Shown here piece after piece: positions 44,305 to 54,871 of a DNA stretch of 64,000 nucleotides. Within the stretch, counting starts at the first letter, position 1, and every line of letters starts with the position of its first letter. This stretch comes from Hemileia vastatrix (Eukaryota > Basidiomycota > Pucciniomycetes > Pucciniales > Zaghouaniaceae). The position numbers and the translations under genes are program-made. The notes under the pieces are model-generated. The model was not told where the DNA came from, ran no database searches, and worked only from the letters and a program-made list of their open reading frames with translations. Location of the stretch: the NCBI GenBank assembly GCA_030280995.1, contig JASXTE010000001.1, forward strand, positions 8,341,001 through 8,405,000, given 5' to 3'.

Positions 44305-46517
44305 TTTGTGATGTTTTATAAGTCTTGAGGTGTTGTGTTTGGAAATGTTGGATGTTTTGTATTGATAATGATTTAAACCGTATGAAGATTGACTCAATGA
44401 TTTCACACACTCTATATATACCTAATTTTTCAACTCTTTTATATGTGGCGCAGGTTTTACCAATAGAAGGTTCTATTCCATTTTTACAAAATGGACTTTC
44501 TCTTCAAACATGACAAACTGCGCTCTGCTTACACTCCTTACATTCAAAACAGAGGGAGAAAAAAAAGCTAATACCTCTTTTCTGATATGGTATAAATCCT
44601 TTCGTAGCTCTGTGTTCTCCAAATATTCAATTAAATATATGATAGAGGGAGTGTGGAGAAGTGAGAGTAAGAGATAGAAGTAGTTTTTGAAGATAAATGA
44701 AGAATATATTTTTTCTATACTTTTAACCACACGTAAACACGTGACCTTTCGACTGAACTTTTCGTGTTTACTGAGCGCCGCGAAAAGAACTGTTGCTTAT
44801 ATAATAAACCAATGATCCTTTTTGACTTTTCTTCTTTTGTCCAATGCCAACAAAGAGTTGGGGAAGAACAAGGTAAAAAAAAAAATGGCAACTCTGGCCA
44901 CTTCAAACTAAGGTTCATTCATCAAAAAATAAACTTACAAAAGTGGGATTTCAAGACCATTTACTACGATACCACAAACCACAAAAAAATTTCAGAACTC
45001 GTAATATGAAATAAAACAAGCACCAAAAGAAGTCAAACCATCTGTGTGTGTGTTTGAGAGCTAGATTTTACAAGGAAAAGAATGTAAAAGTAAATATCAT
45101 CATCCAAAACTTCTGCTATGACGCAGAGAGTGGCAAGCGCGTAACAAATGCGTAATCATGGTGCAAAAAATACAGCTGTTTCTGCAAAGCTTGAGATATT
45201 CTAATCTCGCCTCTCTTTCAAAAATCATAAGCTTAGAGCAACTGAAATAGGATTTTAGCGGAGGAGATAAGACAAAAAACCGCAACATTTTCAAAATAGC
45301 CGTATGTAGCAGTTATTTTTGTAGCTTGAGGACACAAGAGAATTGGGTGATTTGTTACAAACAGCCAATGTTGAAATTCAAGAGTATTTTTAAACTTCTA
45401 TTGTCAGTGTATGCTAGTATCTAAGTATGATATATAGTAAATATTAATGGTCCAACTACTTATTGATAAATGATTTAGTGATTAAACCTCAGGGGAAGAC
45501 TAATAAAATAGTTGTGCTCAGTGTTAACTCACAATATTTGGATTGGTGCATGCTAGTGGTGGAAAATAGGTAAATAAAATATAGTTATAGTTTTATAAAG
45601 ATAATATAAATTTATAAATGCTTTATAATATTTATATATATGATAATAATTCCGTTATAATTTTTATTTGAATTGTGGTAAGTAATCAATGTCCAATAAC
45701 CCGTCAAATCCTCCCTTACTTATACCAAAATCCACTGGAGTGCACAGACCTTCAATCCAGATCATGTCACTTCTCTCCTGAAAATTACAGCACTGTGATG
45801 GCTCATCACCTCCCCATGGCGTCCACTTCAAGCAGTTTTAACACCTAGACCTCCAGTAAGGACCCTCCATCACAATTAATGATATCATAAACCCATACCA
45901 TAAATGGAGAAAACAGATAAAAGCGAATGACATAAAGAAATAGGTAAAATAGCTCATACAAAGAGTATATAATTAAACCTAAAGCATATAAAGGAACCAA
46001 ATCATCTGTCCAATCCACTAATAACATCCCCAAGCATCCATATTAACCCAGTAATCATATCCCAAACCATAAATATGTGAAAATCCATCAAAGGAAGCAG
46101 ATTAAGTTGCCCAAACTGGATATATGCGCCTGAAAAAGGTGTATGGGCTTGTGTAGGCATTGTGAGTTCATTTAACATGTCCATATTACCTAAAATGAGC
46201 AGAAAAATAAAGATTATAGGCTATTTAGAGGTTAAAACCTGCTTATATACCTATAGATACATAATATAACTACATTTTTCACTGAATATGAGGTTTATGC
46301 ATACATATAAGCTTATGTATGTCTATAATTACTTAATATCACGTAAGATAAATATATTATGACTCCATTAGCACCTTAATAAGTGTTATAGGGCTATGGA
46401 TAAGCTATTTAAACTTATATAAGTCATTTAATAGTGTAATAAATATATATATAAGCACAATAAAAATATATATAAGTATTATAACCATAATTTTTACTTA
46501 TAAGCTTGATGTAATTA
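44305..46517. other. Intergenic region
   Basis: No supported gene. A TATATATAG sequence on the minus strand near 44411-44420 might serve the gene at 43513-44304. From about 45560 the sequence becomes AT-rich. Two overlapping minus-strand readings (45845-46184) with repeated VWDMI/VWVYDII phrases look like decayed repeat DNA. Confidence 0.5.
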
Positions 46518-46896
46518 GGGGGTATCAATGTTCAGGGATCCTCAATTAGGGATCAGTAATTTTTTTCCCCGGGATCAGACATTATTAATTGCGGAAGATT
46601 CTTATCCACTAGCCCCAGGGCTAGTGGATAAGAAATCCACGATAATACATTATCCCGCCTCTTATACCCCAATTTCCATTCCTAATTCCTGATCCCAAAC
46701 TCATCTCATCCATGATGGATTTGCAAGAAAGTCACATGACTCATAATTGCTGATTCCATCCTTAAGTCTTTCCTCACTCTATGCTACTTAATTTTGGTGG
46801 CAAACACTTAAGTTTTTTTTCTATCTACACACCCCAACTGCACATTTGGCGGTGAATTCCCACTTCCCTCATCACATAACCCTTCCACCGGCAACA

Positions 46897-48159
46897 ATGA
46901 AACACCTCTCTACTAGACAGCTACTTCACTCCACTATTAATGCCGTCACTTTACTTTTAGTTCTCTACTATAAATCTGACTCTGATTTGGAAGATGCTTT
47001 AGCTTATATGTGTTTACTTTCCAAAAAGTGTTACATCATCACCAGGGGGCCAAATCTTTATCATGATCCCCGATATGATCTGGCCTCCATTCTCAACATT
47101 CCTCATTTAAACTTCACCCAACTTTTTAGAACTTCTCCCGATTCTTTCTTCAAACTTTATCAACTCATTTCTGAACATCCTATCTTCCATAACAATTCTC
47201 ATAACAAACAGCGTAATCCTTCCATCCAACTTGCTGTTGCTCTATGTCGCTTTGGCTCAAATGGAAATGGTGCTGCCGTAAGACGTTTGGATAATCTCTT
47301 TAACATAGGATATGGTACCGTGATATTATACACCAAGCGCTGTATGATTGCTATCCTTTCCCTCAAGTCTCAAACTCTTGCTTGGCCAACTCCAGAACAG
47401 CGACTTGAATCCTCTCAAGTAATGCAAGCTGAAGGTTTCCCTGGCTGTGTAGGATTTGTTGATGGCACAACTATACCTTTGAGTCAAAAGCCTGCTCATG
47501 ATGGCAACCATTATTTTGATCGCAAAAAAAGGTTTCTTCCAAATCTTCTCCAAGTTCTCATCTTTTACAATCTAACTTTTTATCTTCTTTCTAGATACTC
47601 TATCGCCGTTCAACTTGTATGTGATGTCAATAAAAAATTTATTGCTTTTCACAGTGGCTGCCCTGGATCATGTCATGACTCTTCCGTCTTCCAAAGAATG
47701 AGGATTTCTCAATCCCCTGACTCATACTTTGACGAATCTCAGTACCTCCTTGCAGACTCAGCATATGCAAGTGGAAAGTACATTATACCTGCTTTCCGTG
47801 GTGCAACTTCAGAAAATGACCCCAAAACTTCCTTTAATTATCACCTTGCACAATCAAGAGTACAAATTGAACATGCTATAGGTATTTTAAAGGGACAATT
47901 TTCTAGTCTTTGGGAGCTCAGAATCCAATTTCAAAAAAAATTGGAGATCAAAACTGCAAATCATTGGATCTTGACTTGTGTAATACTCCACAATATTCCA
48001 GCTGATTTAAAGGATGAGTGGAATGATCTTTATGTAGAAGAGGATCCTGAACCACCACCGGCACTCCCCTCCCTTGATTCACAAATCATTCAATCAACTG
48101 GCATAAGCTCCATTATAATGCCAATTACTCTCCAACATTTCACTTTGCAACGCTTTTAA
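46897..48159 (+). CDS. HARBI1-like DDE transposase (Harb2)
   Basis: This would cut and insert Harb elements in the nucleus. From ATG 46897 (MKHLSTRQLLHSTINAVTLL) the frame is open to 48159, about 420 codons. The catalytic motifs are GCVGFVDGTTIPLSQ (Asp), GCPGSCHDSSVFQRMR (Asp) and VQIEHAIGILKGQF (Glu). A GT-AG intron of 63 bp (47532-47594) lies exactly where Harb1 has its 66-bp intron. Because it is a multiple of three and has no stop, the ORF reads through it. Removal joins FDRKKR to YSIAVQLVCDV, as in Harb1. No disabling change is seen, so this may be the one potentially working transposase of the family here. Confidence 0.88.
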   Translation: MKHLSTRQLLHSTINAVTLLLVLYYKSDSDLEDALAYMCLLSKKCYIITRGPNLYHDPRYDLASILNIPHLNFTQLFRTSPDSFFKLYQLISEHPIFHNNSHNKQRNPSIQLAVALCRFGSNGNGAAVRRLDNLFNIGYGTVILYTKRCMIAILSLKSQTLAWPTPEQRLESSQVMQAEGFPGCVGFVDGTTIPLSQKPAHDGNHYFDRKKRFLPNLLQVLIFYNLTFYLLSRYSIAVQLVCDVNKKFIAFHSGCPGSCHDSSVFQRMRISQSPDSYFDESQYLLADSAYASGKYIIPAFRGATSENDPKTSFNYHLAQSRVQIEHAIGILKGQFSSLWELRIQFQKKLEIKTANHWILTCVILHNIPADLKDEWNDLYVEEDPEPPPALPSLDSQIIQSTGISSIIMPITLQHFTLQRF

Positions 48160-49403
48160 TTTTTAATTTTTATGTTTTCATACTTTCCAAATGTCCTCTT
48201 TGTGTACTTTATTCACTTGGTTTTATATTTTGGTTTGTTGCATATTCATTTTTTTTTTGAATTTATGGTGAATATCTTTTTTTTGGATGGCTCATTGGTT
48301 TTCTTTCACCAGCTCAACATGAAATCACATATTTTCTGAAATTGCATATTTTGTCAGTGATTTTTTTTTTCATTCATCCCTCATATCCTTTTCCTATTCT
48401 CCTCCAACATCCCTCAAACAATTTGGTTTCATTCATTTTGTCATCTCATCTCTCCAGGTAAGTCATTTTATTCTTTTTTTTTGATTTTTTGATTACTAAT
48501 TATAATTTTTTTTGTTTTTTTCTGTTTATTTTATTTTTTTTATCTAAATTTTTTTTGTAAGTGGTTATTTTGGATTTCAATGGTATAATTAACCTTTTTT
48601 TCTCTCCCTCTTTACTTTCTCTTTTAGCTCCATCACCCTACTCTTCATCCCTCCTTGGCATTGTCATTATCCCCCCTTTCCCTTATTTCACTTTTTTTTG
48701 GCTCCATTTCATTGAAACACATACATTGCACATTCTTGATGCATTTCACTTACTCCATATTCAATTTCCCCACAATTCCAACATCAATCTTTCTCACTCT
48801 ATTTTTCCTACTTTTCAATCAAGGTAAGTTTCATCTCCTTTTTTTCATGTCTATATGATATCTCATTCCTTTTATGAAAACTTCATACTTAAATATATGT
48901 ATGACTCTTATCTGGATAACAGTGAACTTATAAAACTCCTTTTGATCTCATCTTCATTACCACTTTTCAAGTTTTTGTAAAATTTTGAAAATCAGACTCG
49001 GAATTAGGGTTAGGTTAATTCAAATCTAATGTTCTTTTTACTGAAGATTCTCCTGAAGGCTACCTTTCATTTCCTGCAAACAGATTTGAATTTGATTCAG
49101 TGGTTGCTGGGATATTGACTGTTAAAGTTGAGCCTTTTTTTTTGCAATTTAAATTTTTATTTCATTTTTTTATGTAACAAATTAGGGTTAGGTTTATTTA
49201 AATCACATGTCCTTTAACTGAAGATTCTACTAAAGCATATCTTTCATTTCCCACAAACAGGTTTGAATTAGGTTCAGTGGTTGCTGAGATTTTGACCTTT
49301 GAAGTTGAGCCTTTTTTCCAAATTTCACTTATCTTATTTCACATTTTTATATTGCATATTTAGAGGATAAGGATTCTGAAACTCTTATATGATTATTATC
49401 TAG
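48160..49403. repeat. Harb2 spacer with C/T-rich tract and a duplicated ~130-bp unit
   Basis: 48590-48840 is C/T-rich and matches the start of the Harb1 pyrimidine arm (15680-15740), but the purine arm is missing. Two direct copies of a unit beginning AATTAGGGTTAGGTT and ending AAAGTTGAGCC or GAAGTTGAGCC lie at 49002-49134 and 49190-49311. Reverse-complement copies lie in the relic at 31418-31900. No gene is seen. Confidence 0.7.
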
Positions 49404-50154
49404 GCATTTCAATCATATAGGCATATATTCGTTGGTCAAGAATATCACTAAAGCTCAAAAAGATGAAGATTTTCGCTTATGGGACATTCTACCTTCCTTT
49501 AACGCTTTACTTGCTTTTCGACTCAAAAAGCTCTGTAATAAAGCATTTGAAGAAAATCATGAACTTGCAACCAAAGTTGGAATACCGAACTGGTGTGACT
49601 TCAAATGGGAAGATATCAGCCACAAATATCTTTTATTCTCTAATGTTATTATCACTCATTCTGGATTCCACAATAGGATTCATATTGATAGGAATGATGC
49701 CAATTTTCTTACTTTTGGAATATTCTCATATATCAATCCGATAACTGGCCACCCAATACCATCTCCAGATAAAATCAAAGGACATGGTTTATATTTTCCA
49801 GACCACTGGTGCATCATTGATTTTGGTTTGGGAAATGGTATCATCGAAACTATTTGGAATTCATCTAAGGATAATCATCAAACGACCAAAGCTCCTCCTG
49901 GTTTGGAATCCTGTCAAGATTTCACACATTTTGGTTGCTCATTTCAAATCAGTAATAAGTTGATACAAAAAATCAATAAGGTAATGAAAGAAGGTAAAGT
50001 TAATCAATTTAAAAAAAAAATTTTAGATCCAAAAAGTATGGGGATTAGAGTTGTCATCGAAAATTTTATATTTTTTCGTAAATTTTTAATAAATATTTTT
50101 TATGTATCAATTTCCTCAACAAAAGTAATGGGCCAACAAACTTGTGTTGTATAA
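49404..50154 (+). pseudogene. Tet/JBP-like 2OG-Fe(II) oxygenase, 5'-truncated (Harb2 passenger)
   Basis: The open reading begins in HIGIYSLVKNITKAQKDEDF, just after a splice-acceptor-like TATCTAG at 49397-49403, and corresponds to the last two thirds of the Harb1 gene. The ~130 upstream residues seen in Harb1 are absent. The iron-binding features are present: HIDRNDANFL (HxD), the GHGLYFPDHWCIIDFG core, and DNHQTTKAPPG (distal His). The Trp codon that became a stop in Harb1 is intact (CDFKWEDI). The enzyme would be a Tet-like DNA or RNA base oxygenase, with substrate unproven. A missing first exon may lie in the spacer, but I could not find it, so I call it truncated. Confidence 0.7.
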
Positions 50155-50280
50155 ATGGTAATCATGATAACATTTATTTGTTTCATGGGGTTCCTCTAGC
50201 CTATACCTGTGGAAAGTCCCAAACTTTTTTTTCTAGACTTGGTCTGCATTTTCGTTTGAGGGATTGTCATTACTTTAAAC
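50122..50280 (+). other. Conserved block after the oxygenase gene
   Basis: This is the counterpart of 18060-18240, with shared TTTCATGGGGTTCCTCTAGCC and GTGGAAAGTCCCAAAC. It overlaps the last codons of the oxygenase reading. Confidence 0.6.
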
Positions 50281-50340
50281 TAGTGAAATTGATATATATT
50301 AGATATTTATTTAATAATTTACGTAATTCTATTAAATTTA

Positions 50341-50760
50341 GATGACTTCCACCCCTTACTTCAATAAAATGCAGGGGGGGGGTAATGCCAAATTTTCAAA
50401 TCTGACATGTGAAATTGATGACTTAGAAAAATTTTGGTGATACCCACCCCTTGCTTCAATAAAATGCAGGGGAGAGTATTGCCAATTTTTTAAAACAGAT
50501 ATAGAATTTTTTTGACTTGTAAATATTTTGGTGATACCCATCCCTTACTTCAATAAAATTCATGGGGGGTTTTGCCAAAATTTCTTATAAGACTTGTGAA
50601 ATTCTTGACATGTAAGAATTTTTGGGATACCAGTAAAATGCAGGAGGTAGTAAAGCCAAATTTTCATATAAGACTTTCAAGATTCATGACATGAAAGAAT
50701 TTTCGTGATACCCACCCCTTACTTCAAAAAAAATCCAGGGGTGGGGGATCGTCAAATTTT
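50341..50760. repeat. Degenerate tandem minisatellite in Harb2
   Basis: About five diverged units built on CACCCCTTACTTCAATAAAA, TGCAGGGG and GACATGTGAAATTGATGAC. It occupies the same place as the 93-bp array of Harb1 (18286-18560). Confidence 0.85.
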
Positions 50761-50880
50761 CAAAGGAGACATGAAAATTTTATTTAAAAAAAGTGGTAGA
50801 GTAATGAAATAAAGGAAATTATTGGAAATTTTATGTACAAATAATTATGAACAGTTGAAGTGTGAGAAAAATAAAACAAA

Positions 50881-52281
50881 CTAGTCATCCAACAATTTCT
50901 TTAAACGTTCAATTTAATCAACAGATTTATTAGCTTTAACACATTCTATCAAGAAATCTTTCTTTTTGGAATTTTCTTCATGATCAAACTTATATTTCAT
51001 CTGCTCTAATAGGTTTTGATGTTCAAGTGTTTTCTCCTCTTTTTTTGATTTTTCAATACTTAGAGTTAACTCAAACTTCTTCTCCTCCAAATCTTGGGCC
51101 CGATCATCCTTCCATAAAGAGAGCTGGTACTTCCTCTCCTCCAAATCTTGGGCCCGATCATCCTTCTGTAAAGAGAGCTTGTACTTCCTCTCTTCCAAAT
51201 TTTGTAGCCTATCATCCCTCCTTAAAGAGAGCTCATATTTTTGCTTTTAAAACTTTAGAGTCTCTTTAGCAGCTTCCACTTGTTCTAGAGTGATAAGCAA
51301 TGTTAACAAAAAGTAGAAGAAAAGCAGAGTAAAGTATTAATAGGTATGGTATCACTTACCAGCATCACGTTTCTCTAAAAGTTGTTCCATAGACGAAAAA
51401 GGGGTTTGTGATGAAGTATCACTTTTTTGTCTTCTTTGGGAGTGGAAATTTAGACTACTTGAAGCCCTTCGCTTTTTGTTCAACATAGAATTTTCCTCCT
51501 CATCATTGTCACTAGCTTCAGACTCAGTTGATTGTGGGTCCTGGGCTTGTTCATCAGCCTTTTAAGAAATGAGAAAATCTAAGTAAATAAAAAAAAGTAT
51601 TGATAAGATAAAAGAAAAAAAACAGACCTGAGTTAGATTGGGTTGGGTTAAATCGCCAATAGGATCAGTAGCAAAGCTATCTAGATTTGTAGAATTTAGA
51701 AGAGGGGAGGCTTGAGTGGAGGAAGAGGATGGGAAAAGATTTGCTTCGACATCATGTTTGGAGATAGGATCTTCACCATCCAACATGTTTACAGGATTAG
51801 CATTGGCTCGCTCTCCAATAATTGCATCCATCTCTTTAAAGTAAGGACATAAAGTTTCAAGTTTATCGTCTATGGATTTTATGCCCTTAGTTATATTGTT
51901 GTCGGTAACCCCAAAACCAGTGGAAGATGAAAGAGCCTTTGCCTTCTTGTATTTTGCTCGGTAATGCTTGAATCGCTCAGACATCTGTTTAGGCAAAAGA
52001 TCAATCCTTCCCTTGGTCTTATTCCATAATTCATTTGCCATTAAAAGATAGCCATTAACTTTTGATGCGGGGGGCTGTCCTACTTTAGTGACATACTCAG
52101 TACCAAAACAAGAATCATAGTTAGATTTGGTTTTCAGCCAGTTGATAAGAATGAGATGTTCATCTTTTTTTAATTGAACGGTCTTTGATTTCTTGGCTGA
52201 GAAGGGGAAAGAGGAAGTAGTGGGAATTTAAGAACAACTGGGTGATGTCTGCCTTTGAGAAGATCTAGGATGACGAGGCAT
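50881..52281 (-). pseudogene. SANT/Myb-like coiled-coil protein (Harb2 second ORF)
   Basis: This reads from ATG 52281 (MPRHPRSSQRQTSPSCS), with a TAA at 52228-52230. It then has the conserved LKKDEHLILINWLKTKSNYD, GQPPASKVNGYLLMANELW and QMSERFKHYRAKYKK segments. A GTCTGT-type donor after NLTQ and a GTAAGT donor after LLEKRDA mark introns matching Harb1. The last exon is a coiled coil with a 20-residue unit repeated (EERKYKLSLQKDDRAQDL, EERKYQLSLWKDDRAQDL, then EEKKFELTLSIEKSK), but TAA codons at about 51247 and 50914 interrupt it before the homologous end at 50881. It is the probable DNA-binding partner of the transposase, now broken. Confidence 0.75.
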
Positions 52282-52683
52282 GTTATTATAAATGAAGATG
52301 AAAAGGAGAAGAAACAAGCAGATGAGATAGCGAGATGAAAAGGAGCAGAATAAAATAGATGAAATGGGGAGAAATTCTGAGCAGATAGAATGAACAGGAT
52401 GGGATGAGAATGGAAGTGCGCAGCAAGGTAGAAGGCATATCCAGGGAGTAGTCCAAGATGTGGTTATGGCAGAAAGTAGGTCAAGATGTGGTTATGACAG
52501 AAGGTTGTCCGATATGTGGTTATGAAAAATAGAGTAAAAAAATGTCAGATAAGAGGTGAACATTGACACGTAAAGTGTCTAATAACCCAATTATTAGCAA
52601 AAATAATTGCGGAAGATAATTGGGGTATGAAGATTATTTTCCGCAATTAATTTAATTGCAGATCGGTCAAAATTGATACCCCC

Positions 52684-53832
52684 TATTAAGTTTATCTTAT
52701 TTTAAGCTTAAGAAATACTCAGTCCTGGGGATACCTATGCTGACACTCCCTCACCCAAAAAAAACAATAAAAAAATTTCAAGACATTTCAATTAATAAGT
52801 AAGTAGTGAATAGAAAAATTATTTTTTTTAATTTGTATAATACATATACTGAATTTTTAAAAGTATTATTTGGTTTTAAATTTTTTCAAGAGATTTTTAA
52901 GATCAAAGATTTAATTTTCTGAAATCCACTGGTCATATTCACTTGATTTATTTTTAAACCTTACTAGATACTCAACTCCCTTGTATTTTGTAAGGTGTCT
53001 CTTTTAAAGTATCTTTTTGTCATGCGCCATGTGACACTTGAGGAAAAAGCAGCTCATTAAATCAATAATACAGAGGTATAAATCCATACTCGAAGTGCAG
53101 AAAACGATTCTACATGGCAACTACGACTTTCCTTTGTGTACTCACTATTCAACCGTGCTAATCTAAACTTTAAATCTAACTTAGTCAATCTCTCAATAGT
53201 GTGTTTAGTCTTTTCTTTGATAAGCAACACACAGCGCAATAGTTAAGGTAATATTCCTCAAAAGGTTTATTATGTATCTGTGGGTTATTAACAGGGATAG
53301 TGAGCATGGACGGGAAGGTTAGTGGAGGATTAAAGGGTTAACGGATGTTAGTGAGGAGGGTCCAGGTGTAACGGGTGTATTTTTGATGGTCTGTGGTGTG
53401 CGGAATGATAGATGGATATGAGGTCAATGCAAGGAGGGGTAATGCATATAAAAGGGGTTGGATTTTGGTTCAATATTTCTTTAGAATTAAATTATAAAAC
53501 ATATATATAGTTAATAGTGGTAAATCTTCAGGTTAAATCATTATTATTGTAAATTTCCTTATTTTCTCAGTAATCATTTCTAAAACTTAAATCTTTGATT
53601 ATTGAGTTTCCAACCTTTGTGAGATCCTAAGAATATTAATATTACCTTTAAATTATATTAAGATTATTATCAAACATATCTCAAAGCAGTAGCTCTTCCT
53701 TTGAGTCATCTTCAAATCACTTCCTCAAAAATTTCCTCTGTGCTTTGAAGAAGTTTCTAAACTACTCCCTCCATCTCACTTCCAGGAAAAACCTCAACCT
53801 TGTGCATAGGTTGTCTGGTGACACTTTTCAAT
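52684..53832. other. Non-coding interval, possibly the Gypsy C 3' end and LTR
   Basis: Near 52740-52760 the plus strand reads TGCTGACACTCCCTCACCC. On the minus strand this is GGGTGAGGGAG|TGTCAGCA, like a polypurine tract joined to an LTR start. If so, Harb2 inserted into the left LTR of Gypsy C. A TATA-like ATGCATATAAAAGGGG is at about 53444-53460 on the plus strand. No gene is seen. Confidence 0.4.
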
Positions 53833-54653
53833 TTATGCTTTTTCAACTATTTCTTTAGGTTTCTGTTTATGCCTTCCTGATCTTCTTGGAAATAGAGCAG
53901 TATCATTAGAATGGTATGGTTTTATAAGAGAAATAGGAAATACTGGATGTTTTCTATCATATGGTGCATATAGAATAACTTCAACAGCTTTGTTACCAAC
54001 CATCTTTTTTACTAAAAATGGTCCAATAAATGGTTCTTTCAATTTATAATTACCATTTAAGTTGAAATTTAAAGTAGAAATAAAGACTTCAACACCCTCT
54101 TTGAACATTGACTCTTTATGGGCTTTATCCCATTTTTTCTTCTCATGCTCAAATGCCTTATTTATACAATCTTGAGCATGCTTTCTGCATAATTTTTGCA
54201 TTTGAAGAAAAGATTTTGTACCTGTATGGATAACCAATCAAGGTATTTCATTAAGAGTTTTAGCAGGGGTATTAGGTACATAACCCAACCATAACTCAAA
54301 AAGCTTTTTGCCAGTGACAGAATGAACTGTACTATTGTATTCAAATTCTAAACCTGGGATAAGGATTACCCAGTCATGAGTGAATTTGTCATTGTATTTA
54401 AAGTCAATACCAAAAGCAGAATATCTTCTTATCATATCTTCTAAGGTTTGTATCATTCTTTCTACTAGCCCATCAGTTTTTGGATGGTGTGCTGTAGAAA
54501 GTTTTAATTTACAACCTGAAAAAACTCCATAAGTGATGTCCAGAACTTAGAAGTAAATTTTAGATTTCTGTCTGAAACTATTTATTTGGGGAATACTGCT
54601 ATATTTAACATTTGTGTTCACCATAAAAAAGCTAAGTCCTTTTCAGAAACCTC
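53833..54653 (-). pseudogene. Gypsy C integrase, C-terminal half
   Basis: This continues the core started at 59811-60563. It has a readable catalytic-core end (SFGIDFKYNDKFTHDWVILI-type sequence, then STVHSVTGKKLFELWLGYVP) and a C-terminal domain (GVEVFISTLNFNLNGNYKLK, EPFIGPFLVKKMVGNKAVEV, FPISLIKPYHSND), ending PRRSGRHKQKPKEI. Frames change near 54240 and 54460. It was separated from its N-terminal half by Copia-2. Confidence 0.82.
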
Positions 54654-54843
54654 TATGATAGCAACGTCAGTGCTGTCTCCGGAGTGAACCCATAATATTT
54701 CATTCTAACATACCTATGATAGCAACGTCAGTGCTGTCTCCGGAGTGAACCGGAGATAATACGACGAAGTATCATAGGTTTATATACTTCTCTATGTACA
54801 TAACACATAATATCGCTAAGTCTATGTCTGCCTAGTCATAACA
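54654..54843 (-). repeat. Copia-2 3' LTR (left), with internal duplication
   Basis: On the minus strand it starts TGTTATGACTAGGCAGACAT and ends TTGCTATCATA. The 37-base end block (TATGATAGCAACGTCAGTGC and onward on the plus strand) occurs twice, at 54654-54690 and at about 54715-54751. A polypurine tract adjoins at 54844-54855 (minus TAAGAGGGGGGG). Confidence 0.95.
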
Positions 54844-54871
54844 CCCCCCCTCTTAGCGATTTTCCCACTAC

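Larger units (their letters stand above)
46518..52683 (+). mobile_element. Harb2: PIF/Harbinger-like DNA transposon carrying a Tet-like oxygenase gene
   Basis: The ends are GGGGGTATCAATGTTC on the left and the inverse AATTGATACCCCC on the right, with subterminal inverted sequences around GCGGAAGAT...CTTATCC and GCAATTA. TA flanks both sides (46516-46517 and 52684-52685). The gene order and orientation match Harb1: transposase (+), C/T-rich spacer, oxygenase (+), minisatellite, SANT/Myb-like coiled-coil gene (-). The transposase is open, the oxygenase lacks its first part, and the SANT gene has several stops. Confidence 0.88.

Noticed and set aside
45845..46184. Two overlapping minus-strand ORFs with VWDMI/VWVYDII phrases
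   Set aside because: Different frames, AT-rich composition and no usable splice or homology; probably decayed repeat DNA.
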